NCBI GenBank assembly: GCA_964628215.1
Contig: CAZVNF010000072.1
Location: 1 to 18,143, forward strand
Source: CAIVAT01 sp964628215
Lineage (GTDB): Bacteria; Bacteroidota; Bacteroidia; Bacteroidales; FEN-979
Length of the DNA stretch: 18,143 nucleotides
Direction of reading: 5' to 3'
Of the stretch, positions 17,701-18,143 are shown in pieces. Position numbers and translations under genes: made by a program. Position 1 is the first letter of the stretch, and each line of letters starts with the position of its first letter. The notes under the pieces were generated by a model. It was not told where the DNA came from. It worked only from the letters and a program-made list of their open reading frames with translations, and ran no database searches.

Positions 17701-18038
17701 CTTCCTTGTATAAGAACTCCGTGAACAATGATCCGCTTTGCGAATCATCGTCAGATACGATCACTGTTACTTTCCCTGCAGTTGGTATGAATGAACTGAC
17801 CGGTGGTCAGATCATGGTTTACCCCAACCCTGCAACGGAACTTGTTAACATCAAGAGTGATTATACCATCACCAGTGTTGATGTCATGAACTTTGTAGGC
17901 CAGGCAGTTTACTCAAGCAAAAATGTAGATGCTAAAACTGCAAAACTCAATGTTTCGGCATTCAAATCCGGAGTTTACTTTGTAAAGGTTTCGACCACCG
18001 AAGGTATCCGTTCCGTGAAAATCACTGTGACTCACTAA
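11721..18038 (+). CDS. Giant modular T9SS-secreted protein B (2105 residues, paralog of A)
   Basis: Signal peptide 1-27 (cleavage FA|QQ). Modules: choice-of-anchor J (28-198); a beta-rich module opening VTIGTGTVSSNYPYTTYW (204-375); two tandem carboxypeptidase-regulatory-like domains (377-450, 455-540); YDDG module (573-730); Fn3-like (774-843); a third regulatory-like domain (846-928); anchor-like module ending WWDIDNVKIY (955-1103); Fn3-like pieces with Cys1113, Cys1150 and Cys1164; an Fn3-like module split by a propeller-like insert (1200-1479) and resuming with KYDLTTYGFPGQFGES (1522-1537); anchor-like module ending LHWYVDNIHAYG (1556-1704); a second YDDG-type module (1738-1890, FDDGTAESG); Fn3-like (1944-2015); and a T9SS type A sorting domain (2031-2105: VYPNPATELV, GVYFVKVST, SVKITVTH). 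From about 455 onward the order matches protein A module by module, apart from the insert and the swapped penultimate module. No catalytic site is recognised. It is expected at the cell surface or released. Confidence 0.92.
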   Translation: MRNVTKTMRTLMLLAVSMFVFVTFGFAQQTMLVTESFETGAGTTPPAGWALEQVTGTTLGVNFVTTSTNPTISAAYDGVRFVQYGSYNINSGSTRLKRTAAVSTTNKSFIMVDFSWYEDPGYATSADKVDVQWSTNGTTWNTAGTFNRYNAVAGWKSKNVVLPTGANNQATLYVAFLFTSAYGNNCAMDLVHVTAGPAAPPAIVTIGTGTVSSNYPYTTYWMGGRTQMLFTAAELTAAGASAGNLSSVGFNVISNATQIMNGFNVKLGATALTTMSAGYVNGLTSYYTTPYSVPGTGWQHITLTTPFAWNGTSNVIVEICYANTSYTSYSTVNATTMAGMTAGHYADNQTECTVATNNAPAARPNIAFGVPPVTPGVLMGYVRDVNTLAPIAGAIVTIGTKKDTSRTNGMYIIYNLNAGPVTANCSATGYISGTGSATITSGVVTNLDILMAPGPKVGGTVTDASTGAPIVGATITVGTGASAVTTLSVAGGTYLTPLLSISGVQPIVIGKTGYDNFTGSVTLVPNTTATQDAALLPTAVQPGPFTAVLNNPTTPTAVNLNWGVPQGVYQMIYDDGTQDNFAIWATANNLNALKFTPLTWPAKLLGGKVNLGAAANYPANALPLAKFKMMAMKADGAGGLPGTIIDSVEVTPTGFGWADFTFATPLTITAGDFYLVMKQGGIPPHAAGIGVDLTNTQLRSYSKFVTGGAPWIPAAGNFMMRAIMQGTGGPMLSDNQSANKELITAGAVEGLIYESPVATVTGYEGTADYSPLAMSYQVWRLKQGQEGNQTLWTSIWTGSVNTTVDNGWPTLPNGPYLWAVKAIYSPPGQRPSAPTFSNVIGKGWIANINVCVSLTCAANPKAGTLVKLTNTDYPDTNYTKTTDTAGCVHFTGVWKGNYQMSVIRFTYPVYTQNIVITGDASFNVMLLQDAAPATNLVVNDQSLHASWSPPRAMVYQLDEPFTNLTANAWVVSGANWLLRTTRGNPAPCAEFYYSPVVVGYDQYLTSKSFAGVHAPQMKLKYDILLDNYGTTTVNTMAVELWNGTTWSVLKTYSNAGGSFPYTSETLDITSQTHNPAFKIRFHANGGDSNDLNWWDIDNVKIYSTDGTSGPNPCVIGYNFYLNNVLSAFTPDTTYNIPPNQVVYGQNYQACVKAVYGSGYSPQICVNFTAHYLYPARDLTAEGVECNAYLTWKKPVTFGDSPADAPAFTGTVNHSPSFIGRAPKGTASAVSSMPTDQPLGSNAFGINMSSKFTINFDVNNVAGAVNVAGLPNTSDFWHDMEFPGNTTDFAYAVRDGSDHLYKVIRATGAFTDLGSMGNGLTDQMLDLAVDGSNGDLYGVSSDAVNLTNDKLWKINPAVPSATLVGLTVNSDGMISAAGDNLGNLWGYDLVNDNFFSINKTTGLATVVGSLGFDANYGQCMFFDQAVNTVTMAAYNNTAGQGQIRSVNVTTGASTVMSSTADQIGGASLPVTTAGGGGGTPDGLIGYNIYRGGSFIHYNPHQDSITYYDYNLDPGTYKYDVKAKYDLTTYGFPGQFGESLSNTAGEKTVTLNCGTPLPFYEPWTAGSFLFQNWAPTGHWSMNTGIGNSAPCADFTWQPAVANYSQALTSEVIDASPWTCAAIWMDFDVKLIDRNNTGKEKLTVDLFYNGSWHQKLELTNNGSTDWISKHIDISVVKGKSFRIRFVANGVNSADMLHWYVDNIHAYGICKAPTALSAVQSQFTTTLTWTAPSCGSGSSGTIMNFVFDDGTAESGVTDNGEVAWLGTEFPISNAYDGVLKQFKIYWMANPTGAPFTMKVDVYSAAHVLLGSSANFQMPSDDWVIVTAPDIPFAGPFYAMVKFDNNPTATNYLGWDNDGPYAAQDLGWYRDAAGVWAKLSTFGLGIGTGCFIIQAQALVGADKKAVTLVPGAQVAPGTGIPANNLTKTIRNVDTHYYGVMGVETDAADSSALNGYNVYRTAETGVAPYSKLNASPLSGNTYVDTYPSTLEDGTFKYYVTSLYKNSVNNDPLCESSSDTITVTFPAVGMNELTGGQIMVYPNPATELVNIKSDYTITSVDVMNFVGQAVYSSKNVDAKTAKLNVSAFKSGVYFVKVSTTEGIRSVKITVTH
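15318..16157 (+). other. Inserted beta-propeller-like domain within gene B
   Basis: This codes for residues 1200-1479 of B. Protein A has only a linker of about 17 residues at the same place (741-757). The core (about 1252-1470) has four or five loosely repeated units with the pattern G-x-LY/LW-x-V, about ten residues, then TTG-x-x-T-x-V/L-G: for example LYKVIRATGAFTDLG, FFSINKTTGLATVVGSLG and IRSVNVTTGASTVMSS. This resembles the propeller-like repeat proteins annotated as DUF4394 or PQQ/Kelch-like in other bacteria; the family name is uncertain. Low-complexity linkers (SPADAPAF before, GGGGGTPDG after) flank it, as expected for a domain inserted into a loop. Confidence 0.7.
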
Positions 18039-18044
18039 TTCACT

Positions 18045-18068
18045 AAAGACGGCCTTCGGGTTGTCTTT
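18045..18068 (+). terminator. UUCG-loop hairpin just after gene B
   Basis: The ten-pair stem AAAGACGGCC/GGTTGTCTTT (with two G-U pairs) closes on a C(UUCG)G tetraloop, a very stable RNA loop, starting 6 bases after the stop codon. Only a short T run follows, so it is a weaker terminator than the next hairpin but would protect the mRNA 3' end. Confidence 0.6.
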
Positions 18069-18075
18069 TACCCTG

Positions 18076-18110
18076 AAACGGGCTGGCCTTGGGTCAGCCC
18101 GTTTTTTTTT
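18076..18110 (+). terminator. Strong intrinsic terminator of gene B
   Basis: AAACGGGCTG pairs with CAGCCCGTTT (18076-18104), and the stem can continue inward to a TTG loop. It is followed by an unbroken T tract to 18110. It lies 37 bases after the stop of B and closes the plus-strand transcript. Confidence 0.92.
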
Positions 18111-18143
18111 ATATTTCTCCCAGCTCTCTCCCTGCTTTCTCCC

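Noticed and set aside
7571..18038. Gene A or B as a secreted metallocarboxypeptidase or protease
   Set aside because: The carboxypeptidase-like parts are only the regulatory-like beta-sandwich. I find no zinc site, catalytic triad or peptidase domain in either protein.

Overview
The window looks like a piece of a Bacteroidota chromosome, probably order Bacteroidales or a near relative. Four things point there: two very large secreted proteins ending in type IX secretion (T9SS) sorting domains, a PorT-like outer-membrane barrel, start codons with little Shine-Dalgarno signal, and several upstream sequences matching the Bacteroidota sigma factor consensus TTTG/TAnnTTTG. The genus cannot be named from what is visible.

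Layout. (1) Positions 1-1689, minus strand: a small outer-membrane beta-barrel gene followed 19 bases later by mtnA (methionine salvage), which runs off the left edge. (2) Positions 1913-5421, plus strand: a probable two-gene operon, a FIST-domain sensory protein followed 8 bases later by a soluble hybrid histidine kinase with PAS, kinase and two receiver domains. (3) Positions 5439-7431, minus strand: serS, then rpmA (L27) and rplU (L21). A clear intrinsic terminator at 6761-6793 separates rplU-rpmA from serS. (4) Positions 7571-18038, plus strand: two giant modular surface or secreted proteins, of 1326 and 2105 residues (called A and B here), followed by two tandem hairpins, the second a textbook terminator. 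No RNA genes, insertion sequences, CRISPR arrays or attachment sites were seen.

The housekeeping genes (mtnA, serS, rplU, rpmA) are ordinary. The accessory interest lies in the A/B pair. These are old paralogs built from the same ordered string of modules: carboxypeptidase-regulatory-like beta-sandwiches, a 'YDDG' beta-rich module, choice-of-anchor/MAM-like modules and fibronectin-III-like modules. B has an extra N-terminal pair of modules, a duplicated regulatory-like domain, a beta-propeller-like domain inserted inside one fibronectin-III-like module, and a swapped penultimate module. Neither contains a recognisable catalytic domain, so binding, adhesion or a matrix role is more likely than enzymatic activity. 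That role is inference. The FIST/kinase pair is the other sensory unit; nothing in the sequence ties it to A or B.

No intergenic gap exceeds 300 bases. The largest are 1690-1912 (promoter-like elements facing both ways) and 11552-11720 (AT-rich leader of B, with two inverted repeats and a T6C6 tract). Positions 18111-18143 hold nothing recognisable.
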